Origin: an uncultured Paracoccaceae bacterium
Lineage (GTDB): Bacteria; Pseudomonadota; Alphaproteobacteria; Rhodobacterales; Rhodobacteraceae
Direction: 5' to 3'
NCBI GenBank assembly: GCA_937927675.1
Contig: CALBSG010000134.1
Location: 1 to 6,735, forward strand
Length of the DNA: 6,735 nucleotides
Below are positions 1-5,831 of the stretch, one piece after another. Within the stretch, counting starts at the first letter, position 1. The number at the start of each line of letters is the position of its first letter. Below the pieces are notes generated by a model, which saw nothing but the letters and a program-made list of their open reading frames with translations, was not told where the DNA came from and did not search any database. The position numbers and the translations under genes were made by a program.

Positions 1-2
1 AG

Positions 3-737
3 GCGCTGGAGGCGGGCAAGCATGTGCTGGCCGAAAAGCCCATCGCGCTGCACGCCCCCGAGATTGACGCGCTGATCGCCGCCCGCGACCGCACCGGCCT
101 TGTGGCGGCCGAGGCCTATATGATCGTGCATCACCCGCAATGGCAGCGCGCCCGCGAATGGATCGCGGCCGGCGAGATTGGCACCCTGCGCCACGTCGAT
201 GCGCAGTTTTCTTTCTTCCTTGATGATGGTGGCAATATCCGCAACCGCCCCGAAACCGGCGGCGGGTCGTTGCGCGACATTGGGGTTTACACCTTTGGCT
301 CGGCCCGCTTTGTCACCGGGGCAGAGCCGGTTGATCTGTCGTCCCGCGTCATCCGCGAAAAAGGGGTCGAGATTTGGGCGCAGGTGGCCGCCACCATGCA
401 AGGCCCGGCGGGGCGCTATACCTACAATTCCATGACCACGATGCGCGCCGATAACCGGCAGGTTGTGACCTTCCAAGGCACCACGGGCATGATCCGGCTT
501 GAGGGTGGCCCCTTCAATGCCGGGGTCAATGACATGGCGGAAATCGAATTGCACAAGGGCGGCAACCGCACGCTGATCGAACGCTTCCCGGCGCTGAACC
601 AGTATCAGCTTCAGGTCGAGGCCTTTGGTCGATCTGTCCGCGAAGGCGCCCCGTTTGCTTGGACGTTGGAGAATGCCAAAGGCACGCAAGCCATGATCGA
701 CTGGGCTTACCGCGAGGCGGTGGACGTCACGATTTGA
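3..737 (+). CDS. Gfo/Idh/MocA family NAD(P)-dependent oxidoreductase, 3' part (5' end outside window)
   Basis: The frame is open from the first bases, so the gene begins upstream; 244 codons are visible, and about 85-90 N-terminal residues (the nucleotide-binding strand-helix-strand) are probably missing from a family of about 330. The visible part opens with ALEAGKHVLAEKPIAL, the end of the Rossmann domain; its EKP motif (bases 33-41) carries the lysine conserved in this family. A GGGSLRDIGVY stretch follows (258-290), matching the GGxxxDxGxY signature of the C-terminal alpha/beta substrate domain, and then RFVTGAEP. These enzymes oxidise or reduce a hydroxyl of a sugar, inositol or diol with NAD(P) in the cytoplasm. 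The substrate cannot be read here. The stop overlaps the start of the capsule-like gene, suggesting co-translation and a role in nucleotide-sugar or polysaccharide metabolism; that role is inference. The family call is secure. Confidence 0.92.
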   Translation, partial: ALEAGKHVLAEKPIALHAPEIDALIAARDRTGLVAAEAYMIVHHPQWQRAREWIAAGEIGTLRHVDAQFSFFLDDGGNIRNRPETGGGSLRDIGVYTFGSARFVTGAEPVDLSSRVIREKGVEIWAQVAATMQGPAGRYTYNSMTTMRADNRQVVTFQGTTGMIRLEGGPFNAGVNDMAEIELHKGGNRTLIERFPALNQYQLQVEAFGRSVREGAPFAWTLENAKGTQAMIDWAYREAVDVTI

Positions 738-1681
738 CGGCGGCGGTTACGCTTCACGTTCCTGAGGCGATCCGCGCCCATGCTTGGGCCATGCGGCAGT
801 TTTACGGCACACTCGCCAAGGCGCTGGAGGCCGAGGGGCTAGAGGTCGCGGTGGTGACGCTGGACCCCGCGCAAACCTTGGCGCGGGTCGAGGCAGACCG
901 CGGCTTTCACATCGTCCACCACGCCCGCATCCGCCACCCGCGGGTGCTGAACGCGGGCAAGGCCTATATCGAGCCATTCTTCACGCTGGACCCTTGGGGG
1001 TTTCGGCTGTTTTCCTCGATTGCTGCTGCGCCCTTTCAGCCCGGCCCTGATCCTGCCGCTGATGCGACGATTTTTGACGAAATCCGCGCCCGCATGGTGG
1101 GGGGACGCAAGTCGCATTACGACCAGCCTCAGGGGGTGATCGACGCCCCTGACCATGCGATCGCCGTCTTTTTGCAAACCGAAGACAACCGCGATGTGGG
1201 GGAAACCTGCCACCTGACGCCGCGCCAGATGATAAAGGCGCTGTTGGACCTCGGCGATCCCCGCCCGGTGGTGGTCAAACCTCATCCCAAGGAAAAGACG
1301 CCAGAGACATTGGATTGGCTGGTGCGGCAATCCCGAAAGGATGCACGGCTTCGGATTTTTCTTGGCAATATTCATGACTTGCTGGCCAAAGCTGATGTTG
1401 TCGTCACCATCAATTCTGCCGTCGGGATCGAGGCGATGCTGCATGAGCGGCCCGTGGTTCTGTGCGGCGATACCGATTTTCATCATATCTGTGAAATCGT
1501 GCACAGGCGGCGCGAGATGGAGACCGCAATAGCCCGGGCCGAGGCGCGGGCGGCGGCGGGCGACTGGCCTTTCAGGGCCTATATCGGCTGGTATTACGGG
1601 CAGATGTGCCATGATCCCCGCGCGCCCGATTTTGGGGCGCGGGTGGCCGCAAAACTTGCGGGCATGGCGCTGTCGGCTTGA
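734..1681 (+). CDS. Capsule-polysaccharide-synthesis-like protein (KpsS/KpsC-type, probable glycosyltransferase)
   Basis: This 315-residue cytoplasmic protein has no signal peptide or membrane segment. I place the start at TTG 734, which overlaps the preceding TGA (735-737), because residues 3-35 (from AAVTLHVPEAIRAH to LEVAVVTLD) look like the opening strand-helix-strand of a Rossmann-like fold. ATG 791 would remove the first strand and ATG 659 would add unrelated sequence. A GGTGGA stretch at 719-724 may serve as a weak Shine-Dalgarno. The C-terminal half carries VVVKPHPK (KPHP at residues 182-185) and VVTINSAVGIEAMLHERPVVLCGD (TINS at 225-228), the pattern of the Capsule_synth group (KpsS/KpsC, Kdo transfer for capsule lipid anchors) and of glycosyltransferase-B folds with a C-terminal nucleotide-sugar site. 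The N-terminal half (HHARIRHPRVLNAGKAYI) is distinctive and I cannot assign it. The donor and acceptor are unknown. Family membership is a recall-based judgement, and a generic surface-carbohydrate glycosyltransferase remains possible. Confidence 0.65.
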   Translation: MTAAVTLHVPEAIRAHAWAMRQFYGTLAKALEAEGLEVAVVTLDPAQTLARVEADRGFHIVHHARIRHPRVLNAGKAYIEPFFTLDPWGFRLFSSIAAAPFQPGPDPAADATIFDEIRARMVGGRKSHYDQPQGVIDAPDHAIAVFLQTEDNRDVGETCHLTPRQMIKALLDLGDPRPVVVKPHPKEKTPETLDWLVRQSRKDARLRIFLGNIHDLLAKADVVVTINSAVGIEAMLHERPVVLCGDTDFHHICEIVHRRREMETAIARAEARAAAGDWPFRAYIGWYYGQMCHDPRAPDFGARVAAKLAGMALSA

Positions 1682-1836
1682 TGCGGGCCTTCGTTACAAC
1701 CATGCCCCGATTGGCGGTGTGACAGCAGTTTGCCTGCCGCCCCATGGGCGCTGTTTTGAACGGCCTTTGCCTTGTGCCTTTCGCATCGCAACAGAATTGA
1801 GCGGGATCAAGGCGCTGCGAATCGTGTTGGTCCAGA

Positions 1837-1876
1837 CTTCCCGGATCGGTGTTTTTGCCGACATTTCGGGAGGAGA
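1837..1876 (+). promoter_or_regulatory. Candidate RBS-sequestering mRNA hairpin upstream of the Host_attach gene
   Basis: Bases 1837-1845 pair with 1865-1873 (nine pairs, two of them G-U), a three-base bulge follows at 1862-1864, then 1846-1850 pair with 1857-1861 (five pairs, one G-U) around the six-base loop GUUUUU. The 3' arm contains most of the GGGAGGAG Shine-Dalgarno (1868-1875), so the folded transcript would hide the ribosome-binding site. The pairing is read directly from the sequence. A regulatory role, for example as a thermometer-like or otherwise structure-gated leader, is inference and requires a transcript starting upstream of 1837. Confidence 0.35.
1868..1875 (+). promoter_or_regulatory. 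Shine-Dalgarno of the Host_attach gene
   Basis: GGGAGGAG lies six bases before ATG 1882 and decides the start. The in-frame GTG at 1849 lies upstream of this site and inside the hairpin loop region, so it is unlikely to be used. Confidence 0.75.
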
Positions 1877-1881
1877 CAGTC

Positions 1882-2316
1882 ATGACAAGTCGAACCACCC
1901 TTTATCTTCTTGCCTCTGAAGGGGAATTTTCAATTTATACCGGGTCAGAGCCACGCAGCCTGCAAAAGCTGGCCCATCGCACAGCGGCCTCACTTGGCGA
2001 TGTCGAACGTGATTTTTTAAGGGACGGCTCGCAAAGTCACAGCGGCCCAAGGGGCGCAAGTTTTGTGGTCGGCGGCGAGGCCAGCGACCGCGAGGCTTTG
2101 GGGCGGGCGGTCATGGCACGCCATGCGGTCGAGGCGCTGGAACGGTTCTGGCCGGTTGCAAAGGCGGATGCGCTTGTGATCGCGGCTGGACCAAAGATGC
2201 TGGGGGCTTTGCGGGATGCCTTGCCGAAATCACTGGCTGGCAAAGTGACGGTCGAGTTGCACAAGGATCTGTTGAACCTGCCCTACAGTGAATTGGCGCA
2301 GCACCTGCAAGGCTGA
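1882..2316 (+). CDS. Host attachment family protein (Host_attach, PF10116-like)
   Basis: This small 144-residue soluble protein starts at ATG 1882 behind a strong Shine-Dalgarno. The family pattern is visible: an N-terminal strand (TTLYLLASEGEFSIYTG) where relatives carry a ...ADGARAR... segment, a central polar stretch (FLRDGSQSHSGPRGASF), a helix with RHAVEALERFW, then a strand and loop ALVIAAGPKMLGALRDAL, and the C-terminal VTVELHKDLLNLPYSELAQHL typical of these proteins. The family is named after an Agrobacterium protein required for attachment to host cells; its biochemical function is not established, and a distant relation to release-factor-like domains has been discussed. The gene stands alone, with about 200 non-coding bases upstream and pepF convergent downstream. 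The ASEGEFSIY segment departs from the usual motif. No secretion signal is present, so direct surface adhesion is unlikely. Confidence 0.8.
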   Translation: MTSRTTLYLLASEGEFSIYTGSEPRSLQKLAHRTAASLGDVERDFLRDGSQSHSGPRGASFVVGGEASDREALGRAVMARHAVEALERFWPVAKADALVIAAGPKMLGALRDALPKSLAGKVTVELHKDLLNLPYSELAQHLQG

Positions 2317-2330
2317 ACCAGATGACATGC

Positions 2331-2356
2331 CATGGGCAGGCGTTTGCCTGCCCATG
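2331..2356. terminator. Putative bidirectional terminator hairpin between convergent genes
   Basis: A perfect 11-bp inverted repeat (CATGGGCAGGC, loop GTTT, GCCTGCCCATG) lies 14 bases after the Host_attach stop and 26 bases beyond the pepF stop. The position between two converging stop codons fits a shared terminator. Neither strand shows a T-run after the stem, so it would be an atypical intrinsic terminator or an mRNA 3'-end stabiliser. Confidence 0.55.
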
Positions 2357-2382
2357 ATCGCCTTGGCGGTCTTTCGGCGGCG

Positions 2383-4221
2383 TCAGTCTTCCATCGCTTC
2401 CAATTCGTCGATGAAGCCCGCGATCATCGACAGGCCCTTGTCCCAGAATTTCGGGTCAGAGGCATCCAGACCAAAGGGCGCCAACAGTTCTTTGTGATGC
2501 TTGGATCCGCCGGCTTTCAGCATCTCGAAGTACTTTGGCACGAAATCCGGCAGGCCACCTTCGTAAGCCGCATAAAGCGCGTTCACCAAACCGTCGCCAA
2601 AGGCATAGGCATAGACGTAGAAGGGCGAATGCACGAAATGTGGGATATAGGCCCAGAAGGTCTCATATCCATCCATGAAATCAAAGGCATCGCCAAGCGA
2701 CTGCGCCTGAACAGACATCCACAGCGCGTTGATGTCGTCAGGGGTCAATTCTCCCTCGGCGCGGGCCGCGTGCAACTTGCATTCAAAGTCATAAAACGCG
2801 ATCTGCCGCACGACCGTGTTGATCATGTCTTCGACCTTGCCCGCCAGCAGGGTCTTTTTCTCGGCCTTGGTTTTCGCGGTGTCCAGCAGACGGCGGAAGG
2901 TCAGCATCTCGCCAAAGACCGATGCGGTTTCGGCCAGCGTCAGCGGGGTCGAGGACAACAGCTCGCCCTGACCTGCGGCCAGAACCTGATGCACCCCGTG
3001 GCCCAGCTCATGCGCCAAGGTCATCACATCGCGCGGTTTGCCCAAGTAGTTCAGCATGACATAGGGGTGAACCGTGGTCACAGTCGGGTGGGCAAAGGCG
3101 CCGGGGGCCTTGCCGGGTTTGACGCCGGCATCAATCCAGCCATCGGTGAAGAAGGGCTTGGCAATCTTGGCCATTTCCGGATCAAACGCGGCATAGGCCG
3201 ACAGCACGGTATCGGTCGCCTCAGCCCAGCCGACGGTCTTTGGCGGCTCTAGGTTCAAGGGTGCGTTGCGGTCCCAGACCTGCAAACGATCCAGCCCCAG
3301 CCATTTGGCCTTCAGCCGGTAATAGCGGTGCGACAGCTTGGGATAGGCCGCGACCACCGCATTGCGCAGGGCCTCGACCACTTCGGGTTCCACATGGTTC
3401 GACAGGTGCCGCGCATGCTGCGCCGAGGGCATCTTGCGCCAGCGGTCGTCGATTTCCTTTTCCTTGGCCAGCGTGTTGTGAACGCGGGCGAAAAGCTTGA
3501 TGTGCTTGTCGAAAACCGTTGCCAGTGCGCGGGCTGCCGCCTCGCGTTTCGCGCGGTCGGCATCGGTCAGAAGGTTCAGCGTGGCCTCTAAGTTCAGGTC
3601 TTCCTCTTCGCCCGCCACGGTGAACATCAGCCCTGCCATGGTTTCATCGAACAGCTTGTTCCAAGCGCTGGACCCCACGACCGAGGCATCGTGCAGATAG
3701 GTTTCCAATTCGTCCGACAACTGGTGCGGGCGCATGGCGCGCATGCGGTCAAAAACCGGCTTGTAGCGGGCGAGGTCAGCGTTGTCGGCCATCAGGCGGG
3801 CCAAAAGCGTATCGTCCAGCCGGTTGAATTCAAGGCTGAAGAACACCAGCGCCGTGGTGGCATTGGTGATGCGGTCCTGCGCGTCGGCCATGAACTTGGC
3901 ACGTTCAGAATCCATGGTATTTTGATAATAGCGCAGGCCGGCGTAGGACATCAGGCGACCCGCGGTCACGTCGATCGTCTCATAGGCCTGAACGCAGGCC
4001 AGCATGGCTGCAGCATCAAGGCCCGCGAGTTTGCCCTTGTAGGTGGCCTCGAACCGGGTGGTTTCGGCGTCGACCCAAGCCATGTCACGCTCCACCTCGG
4101 GGGCATCGGGGCCGGGGTAAAGGTCGGTCAAATCCCATTCCGGCAGATCGCCAAAGCTGTTGGAGCCTGAACGGGCGTCGAAAACCGGGCGCTTTTGGCC
4201 AAGACGGGGCAGGGGGTGCAT
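2383..4221 (-). CDS. pepF: Oligoendopeptidase F, zinc metallopeptidase family M3
   Basis: The 612-residue protein is close to the usual 600-615 length. It opens after a short proline- and basic-rich leader with WDLTDLYPGPDAPEVERDM (from residue 29), typical of PepF. The all-helical N-terminal region runs to about residue 200, followed by the M3 catalytic domain. The zinc site HELGH is at residues 404-408 and the third ligand is probably Glu431 in LAETASVFGE. The late substrate-binding His/Tyr segment HFVHSPFYVYAYAFG is at 528-542. All key residues are present, so the enzyme should be active. PepF cleaves short peptides, roughly 7-17 residues, in the cytoplasm during peptide turnover. The start at 4221 has GAGG six bases upstream; an in-frame ATG at 4233 has no clear ribosome site. 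It is convergent with the Host_attach gene and divergent from the ATP-grasp operon. The TGA stop is at 2385-2383. Confidence 0.95.
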   Translation of the reverse strand: MHPLPRLGQKRPVFDARSGSNSFGDLPEWDLTDLYPGPDAPEVERDMAWVDAETTRFEATYKGKLAGLDAAAMLACVQAYETIDVTAGRLMSYAGLRYYQNTMDSERAKFMADAQDRITNATTALVFFSLEFNRLDDTLLARLMADNADLARYKPVFDRMRAMRPHQLSDELETYLHDASVVGSSAWNKLFDETMAGLMFTVAGEEEDLNLEATLNLLTDADRAKREAAARALATVFDKHIKLFARVHNTLAKEKEIDDRWRKMPSAQHARHLSNHVEPEVVEALRNAVVAAYPKLSHRYYRLKAKWLGLDRLQVWDRNAPLNLEPPKTVGWAEATDTVLSAYAAFDPEMAKIAKPFFTDGWIDAGVKPGKAPGAFAHPTVTTVHPYVMLNYLGKPRDVMTLAHELGHGVHQVLAAGQGELLSSTPLTLAETASVFGEMLTFRRLLDTAKTKAEKKTLLAGKVEDMINTVVRQIAFYDFECKLHAARAEGELTPDDINALWMSVQAQSLGDAFDFMDGYETFWAYIPHFVHSPFYVYAYAFGDGLVNALYAAYEGGLPDFVPKYFEMLKAGGSKHHKELLAPFGLDASDPKFWDKGLSMIAGFIDELEAMED

Positions 4222-4227
4222 GGGAAA

Positions 4228-4231
4228 CCTC
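4228..4231 (-). promoter_or_regulatory. Shine-Dalgarno of pepF (decides start at 4221)
   Basis: Read on the minus strand, GAGG stands six bases before the ATG at 4221. The alternative ATG at 4233 overlaps this region and has only AAAG-type sequence ahead of it. Confidence 0.5.
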
Positions 4232-4278
4232 ATAATTCTTTGTTCCCATCTAGGGGTGCGAGGGGGGGAACGGCAAGG

Positions 4279-4313
4279 GGCAGGCGCGGCCCAAGTGCGC
4301 CTGCCTGATTTTT
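4279..4313 (+). terminator. Terminator-like hairpin with T-run upstream of the ATP-grasp operon
   Basis: GGCAGGCGC (4279-4287) pairs perfectly with GCGCCTGCC (4297-4305) across a nine-base loop, and one more G-U pair (4278-4306) extends it. TGATTTTT follows immediately, giving the intrinsic-terminator pattern on the plus strand. No plus-strand gene ends here: the site lies between divergent gene starts. It could block antisense read-through coming across pepF, act as a leader attenuator, or as DNA form a dyad operator. The 5' arm belongs to an 11-base direct repeat, AAGGGGCAGGC, at 4275-4285 and 4402-4412. Confidence 0.45.
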
Positions 4314-4401
4314 GGGCAGATGCCACAGAAAATGCAGGTTGGGGTGGGGAAGCGCTTTACCATTCGCGAACCCCCGCCTTTACTGGCACCAAGTCCGACG
4401 A

Positions 4402-4412
4402 AAGGGGCAGGC
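4402..4412 (+). repeat. Second copy of direct repeat AAGGGGCAGGC, overlapping the ATP-grasp gene's RBS
   Basis: This 11-base sequence is identical to 4275-4285, which forms part of the upstream hairpin. The copy here includes the AAGGGG Shine-Dalgarno of the ATP-grasp gene. GCCTGCC in the hairpin's 3' arm (4299-4305) could therefore pair with either copy. The repeat is seen directly; any functional meaning is inference. Confidence 0.5.
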
Positions 4413-4413
4413 C

Positions 4414-5826
4414 ATGACCAGCTATTTCAACGAGATGTATGAAGGCGGAGAGGTGCGACCGCCCTATGCCCGGCTTTCGGATTGGATGGCCTCGATGCCT
4501 GCGGATCGGCGGCTGGAAAAACAGGCCGAGGCAGAGGCGCTTTTTCGGCGGATCGGCATCACCTTTGCCGTCTACGGCGAGGGGGGCGATCCGGATCGGC
4601 TGATCCCGTTTGACATGTTCCCCCGCGTCTTTACGGGCCAGGAATGGGCCAAGCTGGACCGTGGTATCAAGCAGCGCGCGCGGGCGTTGAATGCCTTTCT
4701 GGTCGATGTGTACGGGCGCGGCGAGATTGTGCGGGCGGGCCGTATTCCGGCGCATCTGGTCTATCAGAACGAGGCCTATGAGCGTGCCGTCGTCGGCTTT
4801 GTGCCGCCAAAGGGGGTTTATTCCCACATTGTCGGCATCGACATCGTGCGCACCGGGCCGACCGATTTCTATGTGCTGGAGGACAATTGCCGCACGCCGT
4901 CCGGTGTCAGCTACATGCTGGAAAGCCGCGAGATGATGATGCGGATGTTCCCCGATCTTTTCCGCGAAAACCGCATCGAACCCGTGGACCGTTATCAGGA
5001 TCTGCTGCGCCGCACGTTGGCATCCGTTGCGCCCGCCAAATGCGAGCGTGACCCGACCATCGTGATCTTGACACCGGGACACTATAATTCGGCCTATTAC
5101 GAACATTCCTTCCTTGCGGACCTGATGGGGGTCGAACTGGTCGAAGGGGCGGATTTGTTTGTCGATGGCGCCTTTGTCTACATGCGCACCACCCAAGGAC
5201 CAAAGCGGGTGGATGTGATCTACCGCCGCATTGATGATGCGTTCATTGATCCGCTGTGCTTCCGGCCTGACAGCATGTTGGGCATTCCGGGGCTGATGGA
5301 TGTCTACCGTTCGGGCGGGGTAACGATTTGTTCCGCCCCCGGCGCGGGTGTGGCCGATGACAAGGCCGTCTACACCTATGTGCCGGAAATGATCCGGTTC
5401 TATTTGGGCGAAGAGCCAATCCTGAACAACGTCCCCACGTGGAAATGCGCCGAGAAGGACGATCTTGGCCATGTGCTGGCCAATCTTGGGGAATTGGTGG
5501 TGAAAGAGGTTCACGGCTCTGGTGGGTACGGCATGCTCGTCGGTCCGAAATCCACCAAGGCCGAAATCGAGGAGTTTCGCGCCCGCATTGTCGCGGACCC
5601 CAGCAATTACATCGCCCAGCCGACGCTTGCCTTGTCCACCACGCCGACCTTTGTCGAAGAGGGGATCGCGCCCCGCCATGTGGATCTGCGGCCCTACTGT
5701 CTGGTGGGCGAGAAGATTGAGCTTGTCCCCGGCGGCATGACGCGGGTGGCCCTGAAGGAGGGGTCCTTGGTGGTGAACTCGTCGCAAGGCGGCGGCGTCA
5801 AGGACACTTGGGTTTTGGCGGAGTAA
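4414..5826 (+). CDS. Circularly permuted ATP-grasp type 2 protein (CP_ATPgrasp_2; DUF404/DUF407 type)
   Basis: The 470-residue protein is full length for this family. The start at ATG 4414 follows AAAGGGG by six bases and gives the familiar opening MTSYFNEMYEGGEVRPPY. Visible landmarks are VGIDIVRTGPTDFYVLEDNCRTPSG (EDNCR at 156-160), a metal/ATP-site-like motif; VIYRRIDDAFIDPL in the middle; VVKEVHGSGGYGMLVGP with Lys364 and glycine-rich GSGGYG at 368-373, the likely ATP-phosphate loop; and HVDLRPYCLVG (His422, Asp424, Arg426) near the C-terminus. ATP-grasp enzymes activate a carboxylate as acylphosphate and join it to an amine; this permuted group is predicted to form peptide or isopeptide bonds, but its substrate is not established. 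Five bases separate its stop from the alpha-E gene, so the two are almost certainly one operon. It should be cytoplasmic, with no signal peptide or membrane segment. Confidence 0.93.
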   Translation: MTSYFNEMYEGGEVRPPYARLSDWMASMPADRRLEKQAEAEALFRRIGITFAVYGEGGDPDRLIPFDMFPRVFTGQEWAKLDRGIKQRARALNAFLVDVYGRGEIVRAGRIPAHLVYQNEAYERAVVGFVPPKGVYSHIVGIDIVRTGPTDFYVLEDNCRTPSGVSYMLESREMMMRMFPDLFRENRIEPVDRYQDLLRRTLASVAPAKCERDPTIVILTPGHYNSAYYEHSFLADLMGVELVEGADLFVDGAFVYMRTTQGPKRVDVIYRRIDDAFIDPLCFRPDSMLGIPGLMDVYRSGGVTICSAPGAGVADDKAVYTYVPEMIRFYLGEEPILNNVPTWKCAEKDDLGHVLANLGELVVKEVHGSGGYGMLVGPKSTKAEIEEFRARIVADPSNYIAQPTLALSTTPTFVEEGIAPRHVDLRPYCLVGEKIELVPGGMTRVALKEGSLVVNSSQGGGVKDTWVLAE

Positions 5827-5831
5827 GACAG

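Noticed and set aside
839..1612. Minus-strand open frame of 257 codons opposite the capsule-like gene
   Set aside because: It is a composition shadow of the forward gene with no family features.
1621..1641. GC-rich 7-bp hairpin (CGCGCCC / GGGCGCG) near the end of the capsule-like gene
   Set aside because: It lies inside the coding sequence about 40 bases before the stop and lacks a T-run. Codon constraints and high GC explain it adequately.
1682..1836. Search for a terminator, promoter or small gene in the first part of the 1682-1881 gap
   Set aside because: I found no convincing T-tailed hairpin, no good promoter hexamer pair and no small open frame with a ribosome site. TTGAGC at 1797-1802 lacks a matching -10 element.
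2332..3252. Plus-strand open frame of 306 codons across the 3' half of pepF
   Set aside because: It is antisense to the conserved catalytic domain of PepF and shows no recognisable motif or ribosome site.
4250..4280. Minus-strand TTGCCG-N18-TAGATG as a pepF promoter
   Set aside because: The -10 hexamer matches only three of six consensus bases and the spacer is a C-rich tract, so support is too thin.
4357..4384. Possible sigma70-like promoter TTACCA-N16-TTTACT before the ATP-grasp gene
   Set aside because: Only four of six bases match in each hexamer. A match this weak is expected by chance, so I do not annotate it, although it would place the start of transcription downstream of the hairpin.
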